A DNA stretch of 12,118 nt, from NCBI GenBank assembly GCA_016217585.1, contig JACRHQ010000101.1:1-12118 (forward strand). The letters run 5' to 3'. A program made the translations under genes and the position numbers. A model generated the notes under the pieces. It searched no databases. It had not been told where the DNA came from and saw only the letters and a program-made list of their open reading frames with translations. This DNA is from Candidatus Omnitrophota bacterium. Its GTDB lineage: Bacteria > Omnitrophota > Gorgyraeia > Zapsychrales > Zapsychraceae. Each line of letters opens with the position of its first letter. The stretch's first letter is position 1. Of this stretch, positions 1 to 6,981 are shown in pieces.

Positions 1-581
1 ATTCCCAGGACAAGCCCTTCGCCGAGATTGTATTCGTTCCGCCATTTTATTCTGGTTTGAGCGTCAGCCTCGGCCGGAGAATACAGGTCCACGTCGACGC
101 CGCTGCGGACCATGCCGATCCTGTCGTCCGGGATCCCGAAGTCCGCGCGCAGGTGGTCCCGTACCGGGCCGCTGATGGCAATGACCGCTGTTCCCCAGCA
201 GGGAAACAGCCGCCGGACAAGACGTGGTTTGAAAAAACCGTGACAGGTGGACACATACGGCACGCCGGTCATGCGCGACAGCCACGTCCCCATGACCTGG
301 GTTATCCGGGTATGGGCGTGGACAATGTCTATTTTATGATCGCTGACCAGCCGTTTCAAGCGGGGCAGGCACGCGTAAATCCGGAGATCCAGTTCGGATT
401 TTGTGCGGATGTCGAGCGGGATGACCGTCGCGCCCGCCGAGCGGAATTCATGTTCCATGTTACCGCCGCCGGAGCCGATCCAGACGCCGACGCCCTGACG
501 GCGCATCCCCCGCGCCAGGGTCAGGAGATAGCTGGTAATGCCGCCGGTATCAAGGTGTGTTGTCAAAAAAAGGACATTCAT
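1..581 (-). CDS. Glycosyltransferase family 4 protein, N-terminal part (gene runs off the left edge)
   Basis: About 193 codons are visible from an ATG at 581-579; the C-terminal half lies outside the window. The protein begins MNVLFLTTHLDTGG, the usual GT-B start with a glycine-rich loop after the first strand (residues 10-16). It continues with IVHAHTR, VSTCHGFF and SGVDVDLYSP, all typical of the acceptor-side N-terminal domain of GT4 (Glycos_transf_4) enzymes. The catalytic donor-binding domain with its EX7E motif is not in view. The start codon overlaps the stop of the upstream GT4-GT9 gene (ATGA, bases 581-578), so translational coupling is likely. The N-terminus resembles that of the preceding GT4 domain (HA-x-x-R, TCHG, position of the SVD/GVD motif), suggesting a tandem paralogue. 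Probable role: adding a sugar in LPS core or surface polysaccharide at the cytoplasmic face of the inner membrane. Donor and acceptor cannot be told from sequence. Confidence 0.88.
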   Translation of the reverse strand, partial: MNVLFLTTHLDTGGITSYLLTLARGMRRQGVGVWIGSGGGNMEHEFRSAGATVIPLDIRTKSELDLRIYACLPRLKRLVSDHKIDIVHAHTRITQVMGTWLSRMTGVPYVSTCHGFFKPRLVRRLFPCWGTAVIAISGPVRDHLRADFGIPDDRIGMVRSGVDVDLYSPAEADAQTRIKWRNEYNLGEGLVLG

Positions 582-2689
582 TTTTTTACGTCCAGCAGCT
601 CTTCAACCTTGCGCAGGACTTCCTCAGGGGTGATCTCGCGCATGCAGGCGTGGGTCATGATAAGACACCGCGGGCTGTAACAGGGCGCGCAGGCAAGTTT
701 TTTTTCGAGGATAACCTCATGCCGCGCCGGCGGCCGGTGTCTTCGCGAATCCGTCGGCCCAAAAAAGGCGACCAGCGGCGTCTTCATGGCGGCCGCCACG
801 TGAAGCGGCGCCGAATCCGGCGTGATATAGACGCGGCAGCGGTCAATAAGGGCGGCCAACTGCAGGATGTCCGTGCGGCCAACAAACACAGCGGGTTTGG
901 ATTTGGTGTTGTCCAGGAGCCGCTGGACAAGAGGTTTGTCTTTTTCCATGCCGGTAACAAGGACACGGATACCCCTGGCCGCCAGGAGATCACATAAACG
1001 CGCGATATATTCCACCGGCCAGTTCTTCGTCTGCCATTTTTCCGAAGCGGCGATATTGATCCCGACCATGCGCGGATTGTTGCCCAGCCACTCGGATTCC
1101 AGCAACTCCTGGACGGACTGCCGGTCTTTGGCCGACGGCCACAGCTCCAGGGCGGCGTCCGGCGGCATGGCGATACCCATTCCCTTCAACAGCTGGAATT
1201 GATGTTCGACGGCAGGGATATCATCGCGGCCGCCAGGGCGGGTCTTCAAAGGATGCGTCAGGAGATTCCCCCATTTCCCGTTGTCGTAACCGTAGCTCTC
1301 CCGGGGGAAACTCAAAAACGCCAAAAGATGGCTGCGGCGGTTGTTCTGGAAATCGACGATTTTATCAAAACGGTATTTGCGCAGCTTGTGCGACAGAAGA
1401 AACGTCCGCCACCACCCTTTATATTTATGTTTCGGGTCGTCCACAATGATGCCTTCGAGACAGGGGCAGTTCTGCAGGACTTTTCTGGAATCCTTGCCCA
1501 CCAGACAATAAATTTTCGCGTGAGGGTATTGCGCGCGCAGCGCTTTTAACGCCGCCGTGACGAGGACCACATCCCCCATCGAGCTGATTTTGATAACGAG
1601 GATGTTGATGGACCGCACCAGTTCCTCGTAGACCCGGACCGTCCTGGACGCCATCTGTTCGAGGGTGAATTCCTTTTCCAGCTTTTCCCGCGCGGCCAGG
1701 ACCATTTGCGCGGCGGTTTTTTTATCGTTTAAAACGCGCATCACGGCCTTGGCCATGGCGTCGATATCTTTCGCGGGGACCAAAAGACCGGTGCGGCCGT
1801 CTTCAATAATATCCACGACCCCGCCGACTTGGGTCGCGACGACCGGGACCCCCGCGGCCTGGGCCTCGAGGATCACCCGGCCGAAGGCTTCCTGGGTGAC
1901 GGTGGAAAGGACAAGCACGTCCGCCTGCGCCAGAAGCTGCGGCACGTCGCGGCGGTTGCCCAGGAACTCGACTTGTTCCTGAATGCCTAACCTCTTGATT
2001 AAAATCCGCAGCTCTTCTTTATAAGCTTGTTTGCCGGCAGGCGCGTCGCCGATAATCCAGACGCGGATATTGGGCATCGCGCGGATGACCTTCGCCATGG
2101 AGCGCAAAAAAAAGGTATGCCCTTTGAGCGGCGTCAGGCGCCCGACGATAACGACGGTAAAAAATGACTTGCCCGTGGCACCGGCTCGTGCCACGTTGAA
2201 TCTTTCCAGATCGACACTGCGCGGGATATACCGGATGCCGCCGGGGGAAACACGAAAATGTTCGATCATATGGCGGCCGATGACTTCGCTGGGGACGATG
2301 ACCAGTTTCGGCCAGCCCATGACCTGGCTGAACATCCGGCTGCCGTAATATCCATGGCAGGTCGTCACCAGCGCCGCCTTTGTTTTACGGCAGGCGAAAT
2401 ACGCGATCCAGGCGGGCACGCGCGAGCGGGCATGGACCACGTCGACGTTTTCCTCAAGGATAATTTTGCGTAACGCCTTGATGGACGGCAACACCGTCCA
2501 CAAAGATTTTTTGTGCACCGGCAGCGTGTAATGCTTCGTGCCCGAGGCCTCCAGCCGGGCGACAAGCTCTCCGCCGCCGGAGACGACGATGGACTGGTGT
2601 CCCTGCCGCGCCAGATAACCGGCGAGGTCGACCGTCCCGGTCTCCACCCCGCCGACGTTCAGTTCAGGCAATATTTGCAGAATTTTCAT
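578..2689 (-). CDS. Fused glycosyltransferase: GT4 domain plus GT9 heptosyltransferase-type domain
   Basis: This 703-residue protein carries two complete glycosyltransferases in one frame. Residues 1-357 form a GT4 enzyme: MKILQILPELNVGGVE start, VVHARSR at 84-90, TTCHGYY at 109-115, IVGRLTPLKG at 181-190, and the donor-site segment EAFGRVILEAQAAG at 267-280. Residues 361-703 form a GT9 (ADP-heptose:LPS heptosyltransferase) enzyme. Its signs are ILVIKISSMGDVVL at 362-376, TPDSAPLHVAAAM at 623-635, FFGPTD at 642-647, and a C-terminal Cys cluster (C667, C670, C675, C682) like that of WaaF-type enzymes. Each half has about the length of a stand-alone family member (357 and 346 residues). It starts 11 bp after the lpxL-ELM1 stop with only a weak ribosome-binding site, and it overlaps the next GT4 gene by ATGA. 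It probably adds successive sugars, possibly heptose, to the Kdo-lipid A core. A GTG at 1618-1616 (codon 358) with a good upstream GAGG could start the GT9 half on its own. Confidence 0.9.
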   Translation of the reverse strand: MKILQILPELNVGGVETGTVDLAGYLARQGHQSIVVSGGGELVARLEASGTKHYTLPVHKKSLWTVLPSIKALRKIILEENVDVVHARSRVPAWIAYFACRKTKAALVTTCHGYYGSRMFSQVMGWPKLVIVPSEVIGRHMIEHFRVSPGGIRYIPRSVDLERFNVARAGATGKSFFTVVIVGRLTPLKGHTFFLRSMAKVIRAMPNIRVWIIGDAPAGKQAYKEELRILIKRLGIQEQVEFLGNRRDVPQLLAQADVLVLSTVTQEAFGRVILEAQAAGVPVVATQVGGVVDIIEDGRTGLLVPAKDIDAMAKAVMRVLNDKKTAAQMVLAAREKLEKEFTLEQMASRTVRVYEELVRSINILVIKISSMGDVVLVTAALKALRAQYPHAKIYCLVGKDSRKVLQNCPCLEGIIVDDPKHKYKGWWRTFLLSHKLRKYRFDKIVDFQNNRRSHLLAFLSFPRESYGYDNGKWGNLLTHPLKTRPGGRDDIPAVEHQFQLLKGMGIAMPPDAALELWPSAKDRQSVQELLESEWLGNNPRMVGINIAASEKWQTKNWPVEYIARLCDLLAARGIRVLVTGMEKDKPLVQRLLDNTKSKPAVFVGRTDILQLAALIDRCRVYITPDSAPLHVAAAMKTPLVAFFGPTDSRRHRPPARHEVILEKKLACAPCYSPRCLIMTHACMREITPEEVLRKVEELLDVKK
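581..587 (-). other. A7 slippery-type heptamer at the GT9/GT4 junction
   Basis: The upstream gene ends GTA AAA AAA TGA. In its frame this is A-AAA-AAA, the X XXY YYZ form of a -1 slippery site, directly before the stop. The downstream GT4 start ATG (581-579) lies exactly in the -1 frame, so a slip would join the two proteins. Normal ATGA translational coupling explains the arrangement equally well, and no strong downstream stem-loop was evident by eye. Confidence 0.3.
1616..1627 (-). promoter_or_regulatory. Possible internal ribosome-binding site and GTG start for the GT9 half
   Basis: On the minus strand GAGG (1627-1624) is followed, after the 5-base spacer AACTG, by GTG (1618-1616). This GTG is in frame and is codon 358 of the fused gene, four codons before the first beta strand of the GT9 domain. 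The spacing is good for translation initiation, better than at most annotated starts in this window. It could be a relic of a separate GT9 gene or an active internal start. The sequence alone cannot decide. Confidence 0.4.
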
Positions 2690-2700
2690 AAGCCAGGGCC

Positions 2701-4689
2701 CTAAATAATCTTTCGCAAGGCTTCCAGAATAGCCGTATTATCGTTGAGCGGTTTGGTCTGGATCTTCCCTTTGGCGATATCGTAAACGGCGCGGCCGATG
2801 TCTTTGATACTGCTGGCAAAAAGATAACCTTCCGCCCCCAACTGTTCAATGAACGCCAGATGCTTGTTCGAGTTCCGCTGGTCTTTCCGGCGCAGTTCCG
2901 GCAAAAAGACAACGGTCTTCTTCCCGGAACTGGCCGCTTCCGAAACCATCGAGATGCTGTCCCCGGAAACGACCAGGATGTCCGACAACCCCATAATGCC
3001 GCCCGCCGCTTCCGGCACGTCATCTTTGTTGGCGATGACCAAAAGCGGGCACCGCGGATGTCTGCGCAGCCTTTTCTGCAGCAATTCCTCGACGGCCGCC
3101 GGAGTGCGCCGCGAGGTCGTCGCCAGGATATCCGCGTTGATCTCCTGGGCCACCTCGGTGAGCTGGTGGACCAGAACCTTCAACAGGTGTTCGCTTAAAA
3201 AGATGTCCTTCGAATCACCGCCGATAAAAAGGCCGATCTTGATCTTCAGGTTATTCTTCAGATGGGAATAGCGCTTGAGCAGCCCTTGCGATTGTTCCTG
3301 CTTATATTCCGGGGTGATCAAGTTCGGGGCTCCCACCGTTGCCGCCAGATGCGTCCCCGCCGGGACCCGGCGCGGCATCTCGTGGCGCGGCAGGATGACC
3401 AGGTTAAATTTCCTGTACCCGAGGACCCCGGGGTTAAGGACCACGATACTTTTAGCGCCATGATCTTTGGCCAGGAAATAGTTAACCGCCGCGACGGATG
3501 AGCCGCAGGAAACGATAAAATCCGACTTGACCCGGGTCGCCCGCGCGTAAGATTCGTCCGTCAAAAACCATTTCAGATATTCCAGGTGTCCCTGGTGAAA
3601 AAACGGCGGCAACCATAAGTTCAAAACGGCGAAAAGGTTCCGGTGGAATTCGCCTTTGAACCGGACCGGGACTTCCTGGACGCTGGAACGGGTCTCCCGT
3701 TCGGCCAGGTTTTTTTGCAACAACCGGGCCACGGCCTGGGACTGGCGCACGTGTCCGGTTTTTTCGTCGCTCAAGATCGTGATCGACGCCTGGTCGGAAT
3801 ATTTCCAGATTTTATAAAACCACATATACTCCGACGGATAACGCCGGATATAATCTTCCATGATCCCGGTGATCTGGGAAAGATTGGCGGCAAGATCTTC
3901 CTCCATACGCCCCGTGTTGACCAGATCCAGGGGCTTGTGGACAATCATTTTATGCCGGCCGCCCGGCTGGCGATGGATGACGCTGAAACAGATCGGGACT
4001 CCCCATTTAAGCCCCATACGGATGGCCCCCACCGACATAGAGGCGCTGCGACCGAAAAACGGCACGAGGACCCCGTCGCGCCCCCCCTGGTCGACCACCA
4101 TCCCGATGACTTCATTGTTTTGCAGACTCCGCACAAAATCCCGGGTCCCCATCCCGCGGTTCAGGACAACATACCCGCCGCAGGAACGGTAAGAATTTAA
4201 AAGTTCTTCCAGGCGGGTATACCGCGTCTGCGGCTTGACAATAACTTTGTAAGGCAGTTTGAGCATGGCGCAGGAAAGGTTGGCCAGCTCCCAGCTGCCG
4301 AAATGCATGGCCAGCATGATCGCGCCTTTCCCCTGGCCAAGACCGTGGGAAAGGTTCTCGATACCTTCGACGGTGATCAGGTCCTGAAAATTCTGGGGAG
4401 TGATCAGCGGCAGGCGGAACAGGTCGATAAAATTCTGCGCGTAATTCTGAAACAACTCTTTGGTGATGCGACGGATTTCAGCGGGCGGTTTGGAATCGGC
4501 GAAGACAGCCTTGATGTTGGCGTAGGCAATCGTTTTATGGCGGATATCAAAATAATAGGCCAGCGTACCGACAAGACGGCCGATCCATAGCGCGGCCTGA
4601 AGCGGCAACAACCGCATCAAGGCGCCCAACCAGTTAACGCTGTAAAAAATCAGCGATTCGTTGAACGAAGGCATTTTTTTCTTTTCCAT
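2701..4689 (-). CDS. lpxL: Fused lipid A late acyltransferase (LpxL/HtrB family) and ELM1-like (Mito_fiss_Elm1) domain protein
   Basis: The chosen start gives 662 residues, about twice the usual LpxL length. Residues 1 to ~298 are an LpxL/HtrB/MsbB-type acyltransferase: a hydrophobic N-terminal anchor (~10-47), the HX4E catalytic motif HFGSWE (H129, E134), VVLNRGMG, VVDQGGRDGVLVPFFGR, and PSEYMWFYKIWKYS at the end. The family adds a secondary acyl chain to Kdo2-lipid IVA at the inner membrane. Residues ~300-662 match the ELM1 family (plant mitochondrial fission protein ELM1 and bacterial homologues of unknown function): VLNPGVLGYRKFNLVILPRHE (417-437), FIGGDSKD (488-495), TTSRRTP (524-530), VSGDSISMVSEAASSGK (574-590). 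ELM1 domains look GT-B-like, so the second half may be a glycosyltransferase; this is inference. The start is placed at ATG 4689 (MEKKKM). ATG 4674, with GGA upstream, is equally possible; either overlaps the end of lpxK (41-56 bp). Acyltransferase call strong, ELM1 call good, joint role unknown. Confidence 0.88.
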   Translation of the reverse strand: MEKKKMPSFNESLIFYSVNWLGALMRLLPLQAALWIGRLVGTLAYYFDIRHKTIAYANIKAVFADSKPPAEIRRITKELFQNYAQNFIDLFRLPLITPQNFQDLITVEGIENLSHGLGQGKGAIMLAMHFGSWELANLSCAMLKLPYKVIVKPQTRYTRLEELLNSYRSCGGYVVLNRGMGTRDFVRSLQNNEVIGMVVDQGGRDGVLVPFFGRSASMSVGAIRMGLKWGVPICFSVIHRQPGGRHKMIVHKPLDLVNTGRMEEDLAANLSQITGIMEDYIRRYPSEYMWFYKIWKYSDQASITILSDEKTGHVRQSQAVARLLQKNLAERETRSSVQEVPVRFKGEFHRNLFAVLNLWLPPFFHQGHLEYLKWFLTDESYARATRVKSDFIVSCGSSVAAVNYFLAKDHGAKSIVVLNPGVLGYRKFNLVILPRHEMPRRVPAGTHLAATVGAPNLITPEYKQEQSQGLLKRYSHLKNNLKIKIGLFIGGDSKDIFLSEHLLKVLVHQLTEVAQEINADILATTSRRTPAAVEELLQKRLRRHPRCPLLVIANKDDVPEAAGGIMGLSDILVVSGDSISMVSEAASSGKKTVVFLPELRRKDQRNSNKHLAFIEQLGAEGYLFASSIKDIGRAVYDIAKGKIQTKPLNDNTAILEALRKII

Positions 4690-5713
4690 CAGCAGGGACG
4701 AGTTCGATATTGAGGGCGAAGAGCTGGACATCCATACCCTCGCGGAATTCCTCACGCCCATCCGTCAATTTAACGGCGTCTTTCTGCGTGGTCACAACGG
4801 TGGTGACATGATTCGCCCGGCAATACTGCGCGATCGACGTAATATCCGTTTTACTATAGACATGATGATCCGTAAAGTTAAATGCGCGTAAAATTTCCGC
4901 CCCAAGACGCGTCAGAGTCTCGCCAAAAGTCTCCGGCGCGCCCAGACTGCATAGAACGCAAACTTTGCGGCCGGCCAGGACTTCGGGCGGATAGTTTTTC
5001 CCCGAATACAAATCCTCGACAGAAACCGGCCGGTGGACAGATTCCAGGACAGGCTGCGCGCATCCGATCTCTTTCAAACGCCGGCGGACCTGCGCGGTTT
5101 TTGCCCGGGTTGAATCTGTTTTGGTGAGGATAATCCAGTCGGCCCTGCGGAGCGCATTGAGAGGTTCCCGCAGAATCCCGCGGGGAAGCGTCCTGCCGTT
5201 TCCCCACGGGTCCGTGGCATCGATGACCACGATGTCCATGTCCCGGGCCAGACGCCATTGCTGAAAACCGTCGTCCAGGATAAAAATATCGGCCTGGTTC
5301 CCTTCCAGAAACGCCCGGGCGCTTTTGACGCGGTCGGCCCCGGCCAGGACAGGGACGTCTTCTAACGATTTCTCCAGCATGGCTGCCTCGTCGCTTTTGG
5401 ACCGGGCGCTTCCCATGCCGCGTCCCATATATCCGCGGGTCAAAATGACCGGTTTCATCCCGAACCCCTGGCAAAGTTTGGCGATCCTGGCAACCAGAGG
5501 CGTTTTCCCCGTCCCTCCCACAGTAATATTCCCGACACTGATGACCGGCCGCGGCAAACGATGTTGTTTAAAAATCCCCTTCCGATAAAAGGCGGCCGTC
5601 ACCTGGACGCCGGACCGATAAACATACGACAGCGGCAATAAAACGGCCTGAAGCATTTTTGCCCCGACGTTGTGTGCCCGGTCCGTGACCACGTTGTAAA
5701 AAAACGGTCTCAT
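4634..5713 (-). CDS. lpxK: Tetraacyldisaccharide 4'-kinase (lipid A 4'-kinase)
   Basis: LpxK phosphorylates the 4' position of tetraacyldisaccharide-1-phosphate, giving lipid IVA, at the cytoplasmic face of the inner membrane. The 359-residue protein shows the family's P-loop VGNITVGGTGKTP (60-72) just after the membrane-associated N-terminal helix region (~20-45). It also has TRGYMGRG (92-99), ILDDGFQQWRLARDMDIVVID (145-165) with the acidic DD pair at 147-148, the LPRGILREPL segment (177-185) and TTQKDAVKL near the C-terminus. It is about 30 residues longer than E. coli LpxK (328), mostly at the N-terminus. Many family members have His where this protein has the second Gln of DDGFQQ. The ATG overlaps the waaA stop (ATGA, 5713-5710), and the gene's end overlaps the start of the acyltransferase gene, so three lipid A steps are tightly coupled. 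Assignment is firm. Confidence 0.95.
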   Translation of the reverse strand: MRPFFYNVVTDRAHNVGAKMLQAVLLPLSYVYRSGVQVTAAFYRKGIFKQHRLPRPVISVGNITVGGTGKTPLVARIAKLCQGFGMKPVILTRGYMGRGMGSARSKSDEAAMLEKSLEDVPVLAGADRVKSARAFLEGNQADIFILDDGFQQWRLARDMDIVVIDATDPWGNGRTLPRGILREPLNALRRADWIILTKTDSTRAKTAQVRRRLKEIGCAQPVLESVHRPVSVEDLYSGKNYPPEVLAGRKVCVLCSLGAPETFGETLTRLGAEILRAFNFTDHHVYSKTDITSIAQYCRANHVTTVVTTQKDAVKLTDGREEFREGMDVQLFALNIELVPADGKEKNAFVQRIADFLQR

Positions 5714-6969
5714 GGCCTCAGGATATCTCCAATGGCTTCCAAAGTCCTTCGCGTTGCGCCTTGATGTCTTCTGATCTCCTCGATAGCGGCGGCAGCAATA
5801 ACCGGCAGCCGCGACGGATCGGCCAGCACCCGCCGGATCTGCGCAATCAGCCCGGGCCCATCCTCCACCCGGATGAGGGCGCCGGTCTTCTCAAAGATCC
5901 GCACAACATCGCGAAAATTTTCCGTATGCGGACCGACAAAGGTCGGCTTGCCGAAAGACAACGGCTCGATCATATTCTGTCCGCCGCGGCCGCGCAAAGA
6001 CTTGCCGACGAAAACACAATCAGCCAAACCGTAAATATCGCGCAGATAGCCGAAACGGTCAACGATCAAAATATTGCGCCCCTCCTCCCTGCCTTGCGGC
6101 AAGCTGGAAAACCGCCGCGGCTGGAACCCCTTGGTTTGCACAAGACGGAAAATCTCTTCAGCCCTTTCCGCGCGGCGCGGGGCGATGATCAGGCGTAACG
6201 CCGGGAATTCTCCGGACAGCTGTTTAAATGCCGCGAGGATGATCTCTTCTTCCCCGGGGTAAGTGCTCCCGGCCACCAGCAGTTGGACAGCGTCGTCAAA
6301 GCCCAGTTGTCTTTTGTCCAGCGACGCCTGCCGCGGAGCTTGATCGAATTTTAAATTTCCGATAACATGCACGCGCTGCGGGATCGCCCCCAGCCGGACA
6401 ATCCTCCCGGCATCTTCTTCAGTTTGCATGTAAAAGCCGGACACGCAAGTCAGCACCCGGCGCGTCAGAAAGCCGACCTTCCTGTATCCCGCGAATGCCC
6501 GGTCCGATATGCGGCCGTTGACCTGGATAATGGGGACGCGATTTCGATGCAAAAACATGTACAGATTCGGCCATATCTCCGTTTCCGCCGAAATGTAAAG
6601 GACGGGTTTGAGCGTGCGGATATAGCGACGGACGGCCCAGCTGAAATCAACCGGCGCGTAAATGACAGTGCATGTGGTCTGTAATTTCTCCCGGGCCAGG
6701 GCGTATCCTGTCCGGGTCACGGTGGAGACAACAAGCCCATGCCCCGGGAAGCGTTCGCGTAACCCATGGACAAGCGGGACAACGGCCAATATCTCGCCGA
6801 CACTGACCGCGTGGACCCAGATTATTTTCTTTTCTTGGGCCGGCGAAACGGGCAACGGCCGCAATCCCATCCGTGTCCAGAACTCGCCGTGCCATTTCCC
6901 GCTGCAGACAAGATAAGGCAAATACATCACCGCCAGAACGCTGAAGATGATGTCATAAAGGATAAACAC
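5710..6969 (-). CDS. waaA: 3-deoxy-D-manno-octulosonic acid (Kdo) transferase, GT30
   Basis: WaaA (KdtA) moves Kdo from CMP-Kdo to lipid IVA. The protein has 419 residues (E. coli 425). An N-terminal membrane anchor (2-21) is followed by IIWVHAVSVGE (49-59) with the catalytic base Glu59, then TRTGYALA (85-92), YAPVDFSW (104-111), ISAETEIWPNLY (126-137), VNGRISDRAFAGY (150-162), VIGNLKFD (202-209) and the donor-side LSFGKPTFVGPHTENF (337-352). Three usually conserved histidines are replaced: GSTY at 234-237 (commonly STH), PRR at 264-266 (commonly PRH) and GGQN at 329-332 (commonly GGHN). The start is GTG at 6969-6967, chosen because AGGAGA (6980-6975) sits 5 bases upstream and the reading begins with the expected anchor. 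It begins 12 bp after the recombinase stop and overlaps lpxK. It opens the LPS block. How many Kdo residues it adds cannot be judged. Confidence 0.94.
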   Translation of the reverse strand: MFILYDIIFSVLAVMYLPYLVCSGKWHGEFWTRMGLRPLPVSPAQEKKIIWVHAVSVGEILAVVPLVHGLRERFPGHGLVVSTVTRTGYALAREKLQTTCTVIYAPVDFSWAVRRYIRTLKPVLYISAETEIWPNLYMFLHRNRVPIIQVNGRISDRAFAGYRKVGFLTRRVLTCVSGFYMQTEEDAGRIVRLGAIPQRVHVIGNLKFDQAPRQASLDKRQLGFDDAVQLLVAGSTYPGEEEIILAAFKQLSGEFPALRLIIAPRRAERAEEIFRLVQTKGFQPRRFSSLPQGREEGRNILIVDRFGYLRDIYGLADCVFVGKSLRGRGGQNMIEPLSFGKPTFVGPHTENFRDVVRIFEKTGALIRVEDGPGLIAQIRRVLADPSRLPVIAAAAIEEIRRHQGATRRTLEAIGDILRP

Positions 6970-6974
6970 GGTGA

Positions 6975-6980
6975 TCTCCT
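6975..6980 (-). promoter_or_regulatory. Ribosome-binding site of waaA
   Basis: AGGAGA lies 5 bases upstream of the GTG start at 6969. It is the strongest Shine-Dalgarno match in the window, lies just after the recombinase TAG stop, and supports the non-ATG start. Confidence 0.8.
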
Positions 6981-6981
6981 G

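Noticed and set aside
57..680. Plus-strand open frame of 207 codons
   Set aside because: It is antisense to a clear GT4 gene and the GT9 C-terminus. It has low-complexity charged composition and no recognisable motif; GC-rich codons on the minus strand produce such shadows.
698..705. Run of eight T (A8 on the coding strand) within the GT9 domain
   Set aside because: It encodes the normal Glu-Lys-Lys before the Cys cluster, and the frame continues correctly on both sides. No evidence of phase variation.
3643..4200. Plus-strand open frame of 185 codons opposite the LpxL-ELM1 gene
   Set aside because: Antisense to conserved acyltransferase sequence, with no motif of its own.
4690..4761. Upstream in-frame ATG (4761) extending the LpxL-ELM1 protein by 24 residues
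   Set aside because: The extension is Ser-rich, unlike any LpxL N-terminus, and would lengthen the overlap with lpxK to 128 bp. ATG 4689 or 4674 gives the normal family start.
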